DNA of 56,144 bases, from NCBI GenBank assembly GCA_017434775.1, contig JAFSGG010000066.1, positions 1-56,144 of the forward strand, written 5' to 3'. The translations under genes and the position numbers were made by a program. This stretch comes from Clostridia bacterium. GTDB taxonomy: Bacteria; Bacillota; Clostridia; Christensenellales; Aristaeellaceae. Below are positions 8,281 through 15,636 of the stretch, in pieces (positions within the stretch are counted from its first letter, which is position 1; the number at the start of each line of letters is the position of its first letter). Under the pieces are notes generated by a model that was not told the DNA's origin, made no database searches, and saw only the letters and a program-made list of their open reading frames with translations.

Positions 8281-9846
8281 ATGCATTATGATGATTCGGA
8301 TATGGATGTTTATCAGGTGCTGACACCCCGGGATATGCGGGAAACGGAGCAGAAAGCTTTTGCCCTGGGGGTACCCAGCCTGCTTTTGATGGAGCATGCG
8401 GCCATGGCGGTGGTGGATGCCCTGGAAAAAGAACTGGGCGGCAGATGTAAGGGGAAAAAGGTATTGTTCCTGTGCGGCACCGGCAATAATGGCGGTGACG
8501 GCCTGGCGGCTGCCCGCCTTTTTGTGATGCGGGGCGGCAAGGCTGAAATCTGGCTGTCCGGAGCACCCAAAACGCCCGATGCCCAAATAAACCTGGCATG
8601 GTGCAGAGCACTGGATATTCCCATGCTGAACCTGCGGGAAATGCCGGTGGAGGAATGGCCGCTGAATGGCGAAGGCCCCCGGGAACATTTCGACGGGTAT
8701 GTGGATGCCTTGCTTGGCACCGGGATGAAAGGTGCACCAGACGAAGTAACCACCCGAATGATTCTGGTGCCCTGGCACGATTTCTCTTTTCCGCCGGTGA
8801 TCGCGGTGGATATCCCCAGCGGCCTGAACGGCCTGACCGGGGAAGTGTTTGGCGATTCCTATGTGCATGCCAATGTGACGGTCACCTTCCATGCGCCCAA
8901 GCCCGGCCTGTACTTGACGCAGGATCGGGAAGCGGTGGGCAAGATTATTGTAGCGGATATCGGCCTGTGGAGAATGGATCCCTGGCACAGCGATGCGCTT
9001 TTGTTGGAGGATGCGGAACTGCACTGCGAAGTGCTGACGGAAAAAGCATTGCGCTTATTGCCCAAGCGCGCTCTCAATGCCCACAAGGGGGATTGCGGCC
9101 GCATTTTGATTTATGCCGGCAGCATGGGTATGGCAGGAGCTGCGGCCATGTGTGCCAAAGCGGCCATTGCTGCAGGTGCCGGGCTCACCACCATTGCCTG
9201 TTCCCGGGAAATGATGCCCATTCTGCAAACGCTGGTGCCCAATGCCATGTGTGTGGATATGGAAAAAGCAGTTCGGGAAAAGCCGGCCTATGACGTGCTG
9301 GTGATGGGCTGCGGTTTGGGTCAGGGGGAGGAGGTGTGGCAGAATATCAAGGCACTGTATGACCCTGAAAAAATCACCGTCTGGGATGCGGATGCGCTGA
9401 ATTTGCTGGCGAAGGATCCTTTCGTTCTGGGGGAAAAGGCCGTGATCACGCCCCATATCGGGGAGGCGGCACGGCTGCTTGGGTGCACTGTTTCGGAGGT
9501 GCTTGCCGATAAACTGCTGGCGGCCCGAAAGCTGTGCGAAAAATTCGGCTGCACGGCGGTGCTCAAAAGTGACGTGACGGTGATTTGCCGCATGGAAGAC
9601 GGTAAGCCGGAATACATCTTTCATGCTGTTGGTAGTCCGGCCATGGCCAAGGGCGGCAGCGGCGATGTGCTGGCCGGGATGATGGGGGCATTGCTGCATC
9701 AAAAAACCCTTCCTTTACAAGCGGCAGGGCTTGCCTGCCTGTGGCACGGCATGGCCGGAAAAACCGGGGAAAAGAAATACGGCCTGCTGGAATTGACGGC
9801 AGAACAGCTGATCGATTGCCTTTATGAAGCGAGGAAAGACGTATGA
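8281..9846 (+). CDS. nnr: Bifunctional NAD(P)H-hydrate epimerase / ADP-dependent dehydratase
   Basis: A 521-residue metabolite-repair enzyme. The N-terminal YjeF_N domain (about 1-215) epimerises damaged NAD(P)HX and shows FLCGTGNNGGDGLAAARLF (63-81) and AVDIPSGLNG. The C-terminal ribokinase-like domain (about 235-515) dehydrates S-NAD(P)HX with ADP; it shows ILIYAGSMGMAGAAAMCAKA and the nucleotide-site motif AKGGSGDVLAGMMGALL near residue 455. Start at 8281 is chosen over a GTG at 8275 because GAAAGGA (8264-8270) then stands 10 bases away. It overlaps the next gene by 4 bases. Confidence 0.95.
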   Translation: MHYDDSDMDVYQVLTPRDMRETEQKAFALGVPSLLLMEHAAMAVVDALEKELGGRCKGKKVLFLCGTGNNGGDGLAAARLFVMRGGKAEIWLSGAPKTPDAQINLAWCRALDIPMLNLREMPVEEWPLNGEGPREHFDGYVDALLGTGMKGAPDEVTTRMILVPWHDFSFPPVIAVDIPSGLNGLTGEVFGDSYVHANVTVTFHAPKPGLYLTQDREAVGKIIVADIGLWRMDPWHSDALLLEDAELHCEVLTEKALRLLPKRALNAHKGDCGRILIYAGSMGMAGAAAMCAKAAIAAGAGLTTIACSREMMPILQTLVPNAMCVDMEKAVREKPAYDVLVMGCGLGQGEEVWQNIKALYDPEKITVWDADALNLLAKDPFVLGEKAVITPHIGEAARLLGCTVSEVLADKLLAARKLCEKFGCTAVLKSDVTVICRMEDGKPEYIFHAVGSPAMAKGGSGDVLAGMMGALLHQKTLPLQAAGLACLWHGMAGKTGEKKYGLLELTAEQLIDCLYEARKDV

Positions 9847-10274
9847 TTGAATATTTGCCCATTGAATCGGAACACATGCAAGGACTGGCGGAAGCCATGA
9901 TGGCGGCTTATGCTGAGGATCCCTGGAATGAAAACTGGAATCTGGAAAAAGCCCTGATCCGCATCCGGGCCATTTTATCCAATTACCGGTCTGCCGGTAT
10001 GGCAGCGGTGGAAGATGGAAAAGTGATCGGCGGCGTGCTGGGCTATGTGGACCCTTACGCAGAGGAAGATTTCTTTTTCGTATCGGAACTGTTTGTGAGG
10101 CCGGAAGAACAGAAAAAAGGCTATGGCAAGGGGTTGCTGCTGGCTTTGGAAAAAGAATTGCAGGATGCGGACATTCATGTGATGCAGCTGATTTCTATTG
10201 ATGATAATTTAGGCTTTTATCACGCTTCCGGTATGGGAAAAGACAGCGTGAACGTGATGTACAAACGCTTTTGA
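9843..10274 (+). CDS. GNAT family N-acetyltransferase
   Basis: A 143-residue single-domain acetyltransferase. The acetyl-CoA loop is LFVRPEEQKKGYGKGLLLALEKEL (Q-K-K-G-Y-G) near residues 80-103, and ISIDDNLGFYHASGM near 118-135 is the C-terminal GNAT motif. The ATG overlaps the nnr stop by 4 bases, so it is probably co-translated. The acceptor substrate is not evident. Confidence 0.85.
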   Translation: MIEYLPIESEHMQGLAEAMMAAYAEDPWNENWNLEKALIRIRAILSNYRSAGMAAVEDGKVIGGVLGYVDPYAEEDFFFVSELFVRPEEQKKGYGKGLLLALEKELQDADIHVMQLISIDDNLGFYHASGMGKDSVNVMYKRF

Positions 10275-10285
10275 GGGAAAAAACA

Positions 10286-10936
10286 ATGTTGGAAAAAATG
10301 AGTGACTTTTTTGAAAACCGGCTGGAAGGCTACGATGAGCACATGCGCACCAACGTGGATGATGAAGGTGAATTTTATGCTTTTACCGCTGCGCAGCTGC
10401 CCCAAATAGCCGGAGCGAAGATTCTGGATCTGGGTTGCGGCACCGGACTGGAATTGGAGGATTACTTTGCCCTGAATCCGGACGCCCAGGTGACCGGTAT
10501 TGATTTGTGCCGCCCCATGCTGGAGGCTCTGGCCGGGAAATTCCCGGACAAGGATTTGCGGCTGGTCTGCGCTTCTTACTTTGACGAGCCCATTGAAAAG
10601 GAGCATTATGACGCGGCGGTTTCCGTGGAATCGCTGCATCATTTTACGAAAGAACAGAAGATTCCCCTGTACAGAAAGCTTTGCGCAGGGCTGAAGGAAA
10701 AGGGGTATTTCATCCTGACGGATTATTTTGCCGATCATCAGGAACGGGAAGATTATTTCCAGCGGGAATTGATCCGGCTGAAAAAGGAACAGGGCATCAG
10801 CGATAATGATTTTTACCATTACGATACGCCGCTGACAGTGGCCAACGAAACAGATGCGCTTTTGCAGGCTGGCTTTGCTCAGGTGGAAGTAATGAATCAA
10901 TGGGAAAACACCTATACCCTGAAAGCCGTCAAATAA
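10286..10936 (+). CDS. Class I SAM-dependent methyltransferase
   Basis: A 216-residue Rossmann-fold methyltransferase. Motif I is ILDLGCGTGLELEDYF near residues 45-60, followed by the acidic loop VTGIDLCRPMLE near 72-83 and the post-II segment YDAAVSVESLHHFTKEQK (110-127). The ATG at 10286 is chosen because GAGGGA stands 7 bases before it; a TTG at 10271 would lack any site. Substrate class (small molecule, lipid or RNA) cannot be told from the sequence. It is the sixth gene in the run starting at 5453. Confidence 0.88.
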   Translation: MLEKMSDFFENRLEGYDEHMRTNVDDEGEFYAFTAAQLPQIAGAKILDLGCGTGLELEDYFALNPDAQVTGIDLCRPMLEALAGKFPDKDLRLVCASYFDEPIEKEHYDAAVSVESLHHFTKEQKIPLYRKLCAGLKEKGYFILTDYFADHQEREDYFQRELIRLKKEQGISDNDFYHYDTPLTVANETDALLQAGFAQVEVMNQWENTYTLKAVK

Positions 10937-10949
10937 GGGAGGGAATACC

Positions 10950-11471
10950 ATGAACGTGATGGAAACCATTTTGAAGCGCCGCAGCTACCGGGGGAAATAC
11001 CTGCCGGATGCTGTGCCCCGGGAACATCTGACCCGAATCATGGAAGCTGGTTGCGCCGCACCTTCCGGCTGCAATAAGCAGACCACATCCTTCCTGGCGG
11101 TGGATGACCCAGCTGTGCTTGAAAAACTGCATGCGGTCATCCAGCCGCCGGTGGCTGAAACCGCCCCGGCTATGATCTGCGTACTGACAAGGAAAATCAT
11201 CGCTTACCGCGACCGCACCTATTATGTGCAGGATTATGCGGCAGCTATCCAGAATATGCTGCTGGCCATTGTTTCCCTTGGCTATGAAAGCTGCTGGTAC
11301 GAAGGACACATCACCGATACCGACCGCATTGGCGACCGGATGGCGCGCATTTTGGGCGTTCCGGAAGAATATGAGCTGGTGTGCCTCCTGCCGGTGGGAA
11401 AGGCCGCAGAAGGGCTGAAAATGCCGAAAAAACAGCCTTTTGAGGAACGGTGCCACTATAATTCTTTCTGA
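10950..11471 (+). CDS. Nitroreductase family flavoprotein
   Basis: A 173-residue FMN-dependent oxidoreductase of the nitroreductase superfamily. The N-terminal IFMN-binding pattern ILKRRSYRGKY (7-17) and APSGCNKQTTSFLAV (about 36-50) are typical, as are the middle segment QDYAAAIQNMLLAIVSLGYESCWYEG and the C-terminal LLPVGKA. It likely reduces a quinone, flavin or nitro compound with NAD(P)H. An AAGGGAGGG site precedes the ATG. It ends the co-directional run, 17 bases before the next promoter. Confidence 0.88.
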   Translation: MNVMETILKRRSYRGKYLPDAVPREHLTRIMEAGCAAPSGCNKQTTSFLAVDDPAVLEKLHAVIQPPVAETAPAMICVLTRKIIAYRDRTYYVQDYAAAIQNMLLAIVSLGYESCWYEGHITDTDRIGDRMARILGVPEEYELVCLLPVGKAAEGLKMPKKQPFEERCHYNSF

Positions 11472-11488
11472 AATGGTAAAATTACCTG

Positions 11489-11517
11489 TTGACAAAGGGA
11501 AAAAATGGCGTTATAAT
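11489..11517 (+). promoter_or_regulatory. Consensus sigma-A promoter of the leader ORF / phosphorylase unit
   Basis: TTGACA at 11489-11494, exactly 17 bases, TATAAT at 11512-11517: a full match to the vegetative consensus at both hexamers. It drives the 32-codon ORF and, by read-through, the nucleoside phosphorylase operon. Confidence 0.9.
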
Positions 11518-11546
11518 CTCACAAAACACGGAAGGAGGGTATGGCA

Positions 11547-11645
11547 ATGCTGCGTTATTCTGCCAATGGTATGAATAATCATATGCCTGTACGCGTTCTG
11601 AATGAACGAAACCGGCTTGCATTGGCGTACCCGATGGGAGAATAA
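11547..11645 (+). CDS. 32-residue leader peptide or small protein
   Basis: A short ORF with a full expression kit: consensus promoter 30 bases upstream, GAAGGAGGG at 11531-11539 seven bases from the ATG at 11547 (a second ATG at 11541 is too close to it), and a terminator 26 bases after the stop. The peptide (MLRYSANGMNNHMPVRV... ending LALAYPMGE) is rich in Met, Asn and Arg, has no membrane segment and resembles nothing I recognise. Its 3' part contains GGCTTGCA (11614-11621), a copy of the terminator's right arm, so the ORF may act as an attenuation leader for the phosphorylase downstream. It could equally be an independent small protein. Confidence 0.65.
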   Translation: MLRYSANGMNNHMPVRVLNERNRLALAYPMGE

Positions 11646-11670
11646 TATTTCTCTTTCTATCAGTTTACAG

Positions 11671-11712
11671 CAGTGCAGGCCAAATGAATGGCTTGCACTG
11701 TTTTTATTTTTT
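11671..11712 (+). terminator. Intrinsic terminator / possible attenuator
   Basis: An 11-bp stem (CAGTGCAGGCC at 11671-11681, complement at 11690-11700, one G-U pair, 8-nt loop) followed by TTTTTATTTTTT. It lies between the leader ORF and the phosphorylase ribosome-binding site at 11714. The left arm TGCAGGCC can also pair with GGCTTGCA at 11614-11621 inside the leader ORF, which would prevent the terminator forming. Confidence 0.85.
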
Positions 11713-11728
11713 CAAAGGAGGGATATCC

Positions 11729-12496
11729 ATGATCTACACCCATCCATACCCCATCTGTGAGTTTGATACGGAACGAAAGGGCGTCATCTGCGCACAGGAT
11801 CTGTTTGAAAAAACGCTGCCTGAAAAATGTGTGCTCACTTTCTTTCGCAGGGAGCTCAATGCCTTTGTACAGGAAAACAACCTGATGCAGATTGGGGAAA
11901 TGCATTCGGAAATTGTGGATATTCCCATCTGGCTGTACGAAAAGGACGGCGAAAAGATTGCCATGACCATGCCTTTCCAATGCTCGGCCGGGGCTGTGAG
12001 CACGGTGGAGGAACTGTATGCCAGAGGATGTGAAAAATTCATCATCTGCGGCGGTGCGGGCAGTTTGATACAGGGGGCAAAGGTGGGGGAAATCATGCTG
12101 CCCACGGCGGCGGTGCGGGATGAAGGCGCGTCCTACCATTACCTGCCGCCCTCCCGGGAAGTGGAAGCCCCGGAAGAAACGCTGCAAAAGACGGCTCAGG
12201 CACTGCGGGAAAAGAATATTCCCTTCGTCTTTGGCAAAACCTGGACAACGGATGGTTTTTGCCGGGAAACGCCGGATATGATTGAAAGAAGAAGGGCGGA
12301 AGGATGCCGCATGGTGGAAATGGAAACGGCAGGATTTTACGCCGCAGCGAAATTTTACGGATTGGAATTAGCTCAGCTGCTCTATGCCGGGGATGATGTA
12401 AGCGGCGCCCAATGGGATAACCGCAGCTGGAACAGGCGGGAGGACATCCGCCGGAACCTGATTGACCTGTCTGTTGAACTGGTGAAGCAACTGTAA
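11729..12496 (+). CDS. Nucleoside phosphorylase (PNP/UDP family)
   Basis: A 255-residue member of the PNP_UDP_1 family, which splits a nucleoside with phosphate into base and ribose-1-phosphate. Seen: FIICGGAGSLIQGAKVGEIMLPTAAVRDEG near residues 107-136 (the phosphate/base-site glycine loop) and CRMVEMETAGFYAAAKFYGLELAQLLYAGD near 192-221 (ribose-binding Glu-Met-Glu). The closest match by eye is uridine-phosphorylase-like, but substrate is not certain. AAAGGAGGG lies 6 bases before the ATG at 11729. It begins an operon with 12510 and 13067. Confidence 0.88.
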   Translation: MIYTHPYPICEFDTERKGVICAQDLFEKTLPEKCVLTFFRRELNAFVQENNLMQIGEMHSEIVDIPIWLYEKDGEKIAMTMPFQCSAGAVSTVEELYARGCEKFIICGGAGSLIQGAKVGEIMLPTAAVRDEGASYHYLPPSREVEAPEETLQKTAQALREKNIPFVFGKTWTTDGFCRETPDMIERRRAEGCRMVEMETAGFYAAAKFYGLELAQLLYAGDDVSGAQWDNRSWNRREDIRRNLIDLSVELVKQL

Positions 12497-12509
12497 GGAG
12501 GAAAAATAT

Positions 12510-13070
12510 ATGAATCATCAGGGCACAAAAGTGATTGAAACCAAACGGCTGATTCTGCGGCCTTTCCGCATTTCGGATGCGCAGAAAATGTATGATAACT
12601 GGGCATCCGATCCGGAGGTGACCAAGTTTCTCACCTGGCCCACCCACGCCAGCGTGGAAGTGACGGGTCAGTTGCTGGCCTACTGGTGCAACCAGTACGA
12701 GAAGGAAGATTATTACCAGTGGGCCATTGCCCTGAAAGAGAATGATGAGCCCATCGGCAGCATGGCCATTGTGGACGGGGATTTCCGCATCGGCCGGGCA
12801 GAAATTGGCTATTGCATCAGTAGGGCTTGGTGGGGTAAGGGTATCACGGCAGAGGCCCTGCAGGCGGTGATCGATTATCTGTTCGGCGATGTGGGTATGA
12901 ACCGCATTGAGGCCCGGCATGATGTGAAGAATCCCAATTCCGGTAAAGTGATGCAAAAATGCGGCATGAAAATAGAGGGTATCTTCCCGGACTTTGGCTG
13001 CAATAACCAGGGCGTATGCGATATTGCCCAGTATGCCATTCTGAAAAAGGATTGGAGGCAGAAAACATGA
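12510..13070 (+). CDS. GNAT family N-acetyltransferase (RimJ/RimL type)
   Basis: A 186-residue acetyltransferase of the ribosomal-protein-alanine group: IETKRLILRPFRISDAQKMYDNWASDPEVTKFLTW at the N-terminus and IGYCISRAWWGKGITAEALQAVIDYLF plus RIEARHDVKNPNSGKVMQKCGM further on. It starts 13 bases after the phosphorylase with an AAGGAGG site and its stop overlaps the next start. Despite the RimJ/L resemblance, such Clostridial proteins often acetylate small molecules, so the substrate is open. Confidence 0.9.
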   Translation: MNHQGTKVIETKRLILRPFRISDAQKMYDNWASDPEVTKFLTWPTHASVEVTGQLLAYWCNQYEKEDYYQWAIALKENDEPIGSMAIVDGDFRIGRAEIGYCISRAWWGKGITAEALQAVIDYLFGDVGMNRIEARHDVKNPNSGKVMQKCGMKIEGIFPDFGCNNQGVCDIAQYAILKKDWRQKT

Positions 13071-14347
13071 ACAAGCCCATGGAGATTACCGGCGTGGAAA
13101 TCCGGACGGAGAGGCTGATCATCCGGCCTTTCCGGGAGAGCGATCTTGAGGATTTTTACGAATATGCCCGGGTGGACGGCGTTGGCCAGATGGCCGGATG
13201 GGCGCCTCATGAAAATATCGAAGTATCCCGGGAGATTCTGAACCACTTTATCGAAGGAAAAAAGACCTTTGCCCTGGAATTGGAGGGCAAAGTGATCGGC
13301 TCTCTGGGGGTGGAAAAATACAACGAATACTGGTTTCCTCAGCTTTCGCCTTATCAGGGCCGTGCTATCGGCTATGTGCTCAGCAAGGACTATTGGGGCC
13401 GGGGCCTGATGCCGGAGGCGGTGAAGGCCGTAAAGGAATGGCTGTTTGAAAATGAACAGCTGGATTTTGTCAATGTAGGGCATTTTGACTGGAACCGCCA
13501 GTCTGCCCGGGTGATTCAAAAGAGCGGTTTCCGTTACATGGGCACCATCCCATACGAAACCCATGTGGGCACGGTGGAAACGGATTATGAATACATTTGT
13601 TTCCATCCCAAGTACGAAAAGCCGCTGATTGAGCTGCCGAAGATGGGCATTCTGTGTGCTGCGGATGACGAAGCAGCGCCTTTCCTGAAACAAATGCAGA
13701 TCGAGAAAGAAACAAAGAAGGCCCGGACCACCTTCTGGCACGGCACGCTGGAAGGCGTTCAAACTGTGGTTTCCTGGTGTGGTGTATGCAAGGTAAACGC
13801 AGCCATTGCCACCCAGATTCTCATTGATACCTACGGCTGCACCCATGTGATCAACGCCGGTGCCTGCGGCGGTATGGTGAAAGAAGCCGGCATTCTGGAT
13901 ACCATCGTTTCGGAAAAAACGGCCCATCATGATGTGGCACCCGGCATCCTGACGGATTACCATCCCTTCATGGAAAGCATCTGGTTCCCGGCGGATGAAA
14001 AGCTGCTGGCGGCGGTTCAAGCAGCAGCGGAAAGCCTGCCGGAACATCCCGTGCACTTTGGCCGGACGGTCACCGGCGAAGCGTTTATCGACGATACCAA
14101 CCGCTCTTCCATCAAAGGCGAACTGGCGCCCCTGTCCGTGGATATGGAAACGGCGGCTGCAGCCCAGGTGTGCCATGCGTTCGGCATCCCGTTCCTTGGC
14201 ATCCGCACTGTCAGCGATAACCCGGAATGCAGCGGCAGCGAAGCTTATCATGCCAACTGCGATAAAGCCGGGGAAATTGCGGCGGAAGTGACCATCGAAA
14301 CCATTCGGGAATGGAAAAAGCAGCAGATGCCCAAACGAATGTCTTAA
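13067..14347 (+). CDS. Acetyltransferase fused to MTA/SAH nucleosidase-like domain
   Basis: A single 426-residue frame. Residues 8-175 are a RimJ/RimL-type GNAT domain (IRTERLIIRPFRESDLEDFYEYA; IGYVLSKDYWGRGLMPEAVKAV; WNRQSARVIQKSGF). Residues 190-420 are a PNP_UDP nucleosidase resembling MTA/SAH nucleosidase: MGILCAADDEAAPFL, VINAGACGGMVKEAGILDTIVSEKT, and SVDMETAAAAQVCHAFGIPFLGIRTVSDN, the last holding the ribose-binding Met-Glu and catalytic Asp. GGAGG stands 8 bases before the ATG, which overlaps the preceding stop. With a phosphorylase and another acetyltransferase in the same operon, a nucleoside-derived substrate for both domains is plausible but unproven. Confidence 0.85.
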   Translation: MNKPMEITGVEIRTERLIIRPFRESDLEDFYEYARVDGVGQMAGWAPHENIEVSREILNHFIEGKKTFALELEGKVIGSLGVEKYNEYWFPQLSPYQGRAIGYVLSKDYWGRGLMPEAVKAVKEWLFENEQLDFVNVGHFDWNRQSARVIQKSGFRYMGTIPYETHVGTVETDYEYICFHPKYEKPLIELPKMGILCAADDEAAPFLKQMQIEKETKKARTTFWHGTLEGVQTVVSWCGVCKVNAAIATQILIDTYGCTHVINAGACGGMVKEAGILDTIVSEKTAHHDVAPGILTDYHPFMESIWFPADEKLLAAVQAAAESLPEHPVHFGRTVTGEAFIDDTNRSSIKGELAPLSVDMETAAAAQVCHAFGIPFLGIRTVSDNPECSGSEAYHANCDKAGEIAAEVTIETIREWKKQQMPKRMS

Positions 14348-14377
14348 AATTCTGCATATTCTGTCCGGTTTCGTCCA

Positions 14378-14407
14378 TTGATTTGGAACGATGTGCCGTG
14401 GTATGAT
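14378..14407 (+). promoter_or_regulatory. Promoter of the DUF3237-esterase gene
   Basis: TTGATT at 14378-14383, 18-bp spacer, TATGAT at 14402-14407, 28 bases before the start codon; AAGGAG follows at 14419-14424. Confidence 0.7.
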
Positions 14408-14435
14408 GGAATCGTACCAAGGAGTGTGAAAAAAC

Positions 14436-15587
14436 ATGGAGATTTTACGGATACAGATTCAGCTGGGGGAAACCCTGGCCCTGGATAGTCCCACGGCCGG
14501 TGTACGGATGATTCCTTTTACCGGCTTTTGCGAAAGCACGATTTTCAAAGGAAACGTGCTGCCCGGCGGCATGGATACCCAGGTGTTTCCGTCCCCGGAC
14601 AGGGGGACCCTTTCTGCCCGGTACATGCTGGAGGGCGTGGATGAAACAGGGCAGAACTGCAAGCTGTTCATCGATAACAGCGCCGTAATGCAAGCGGGCC
14701 GGGAAACGGTGACTTTCCCACGCATCAAGACCGACAGTGAAGCCCTGCGCTGGCTGGAAACAGCGGACCTGCAGGGCCGCATTGAGGACAGGGAAATCGG
14801 GCTGGATATTGTCATTTCCACGGAGAATACCCCGGGCAGGCGGTTCATTGCCCTGCAGCGGGGCGGCATTACCCTGCGGGGATGCCTGGAAAAGATGAAG
14901 GAAGGCCCCTGTCCGCTGGTACTGATGCTTCATGGCTTTGGCGGTGATATGAGCCTGTATCCCTCCCTGTTCCAACACCTTTCCAACGAACTGACAGCCA
15001 GAGGCTATGCTACATTGCGTTTTGATTTCAACGGCCACGGCAAAAGCGACGGAGCTTTTCCTCAAATGACCGTTTGGAACGAAATGGAGGATGCCGCCCT
15101 GTTTCTGCAGTATGCCCGACAGCTGGATTTTGTGACGGATATTTATGTACTGGGGCATTCCCAAGGCGGTGTGGTGGCCGGGATGCTCAGCGGCCTGTAT
15201 CCGGACGTGGTGAAAAAGCTGGTGTTGCTGGCCCCGGCTGCATCCCTGAAAACCGATGCTCAGGAAGGTCATTGCATGGCAGCGCAGTATGATACCTTCC
15301 ATGTTCCCGAAACGGTGGACGTGGGTGGTAACCGATATGTAGGTAATCTGTATTTCCGTATGGCAAGAAACCTGCCCATTTACGAAACCACAGCCCAGTA
15401 TAAGGGGAAGGCTCTGGTGATCTTTGGCGAAAAGGACGAAGTGGTAAAGCTGGAAGCGGCGGAAAAATACATGGATGGGTTTAAAGAGGGCAAATTCCTC
15501 CTTTATCCCACACTGAACCATGGCCTTGGTGGCGAAGAACAGGAAGAAATGGCTCGGGAAGTGATTCAATTCCTCACGGAAGCATAA
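14436..15587 (+). CDS. DUF3237 domain fused to feruloyl/cinnamoyl-esterase-like hydrolase
   Basis: A 383-residue protein in two parts. Residues 1-130 match DUF3237 (GNVLPGGMDTQVFPSPDRGTLSARYMLEGVDETG), a small beta-barrel of unknown role. Residues 140-383 are an alpha/beta hydrolase close to the cinnamoyl esterases of gut and rumen bacteria: MLHGFGGDMS (164-173), FDFNGHGKSDG (196-206), nucleophile Ser242 in GHSQGGVVAGMLSGLYPD, Asp334 in FGEKDEVV and His362 in TLNHGLGG. No signal peptide, so it is intracellular. The esterase resemblance suggests release of hydroxycinnamates from imported plant oligosaccharides; the fused DUF3237 is unusual. It is a single-gene unit with promoter and terminator. 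Confidence 0.85.
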   Translation: MEILRIQIQLGETLALDSPTAGVRMIPFTGFCESTIFKGNVLPGGMDTQVFPSPDRGTLSARYMLEGVDETGQNCKLFIDNSAVMQAGRETVTFPRIKTDSEALRWLETADLQGRIEDREIGLDIVISTENTPGRRFIALQRGGITLRGCLEKMKEGPCPLVLMLHGFGGDMSLYPSLFQHLSNELTARGYATLRFDFNGHGKSDGAFPQMTVWNEMEDAALFLQYARQLDFVTDIYVLGHSQGGVVAGMLSGLYPDVVKKLVLLAPAASLKTDAQEGHCMAAQYDTFHVPETVDVGGNRYVGNLYFRMARNLPIYETTAQYKGKALVIFGEKDEVVKLEAAEKYMDGFKEGKFLLYPTLNHGLGGEEQEEMAREVIQFLTEA

Positions 15588-15593
15588 ATAAAC

Positions 15594-15633
15594 AGCCGCA
15601 GGCACGTGAATGTGCTTGCGGCTTTCGTTTTGT
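15594..15633 (+). terminator. Terminator between esterase and cca genes
   Basis: A 12-bp stem, AGCCGCAGGCAC (15594-15605) with its complement at 15612-15623 and a 6-nt loop, then TTTCGTTTTG. It closes the plus-strand gene and abuts the end of the convergent cca gene. Confidence 0.8.
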
Positions 15634-15636
15634 TCT

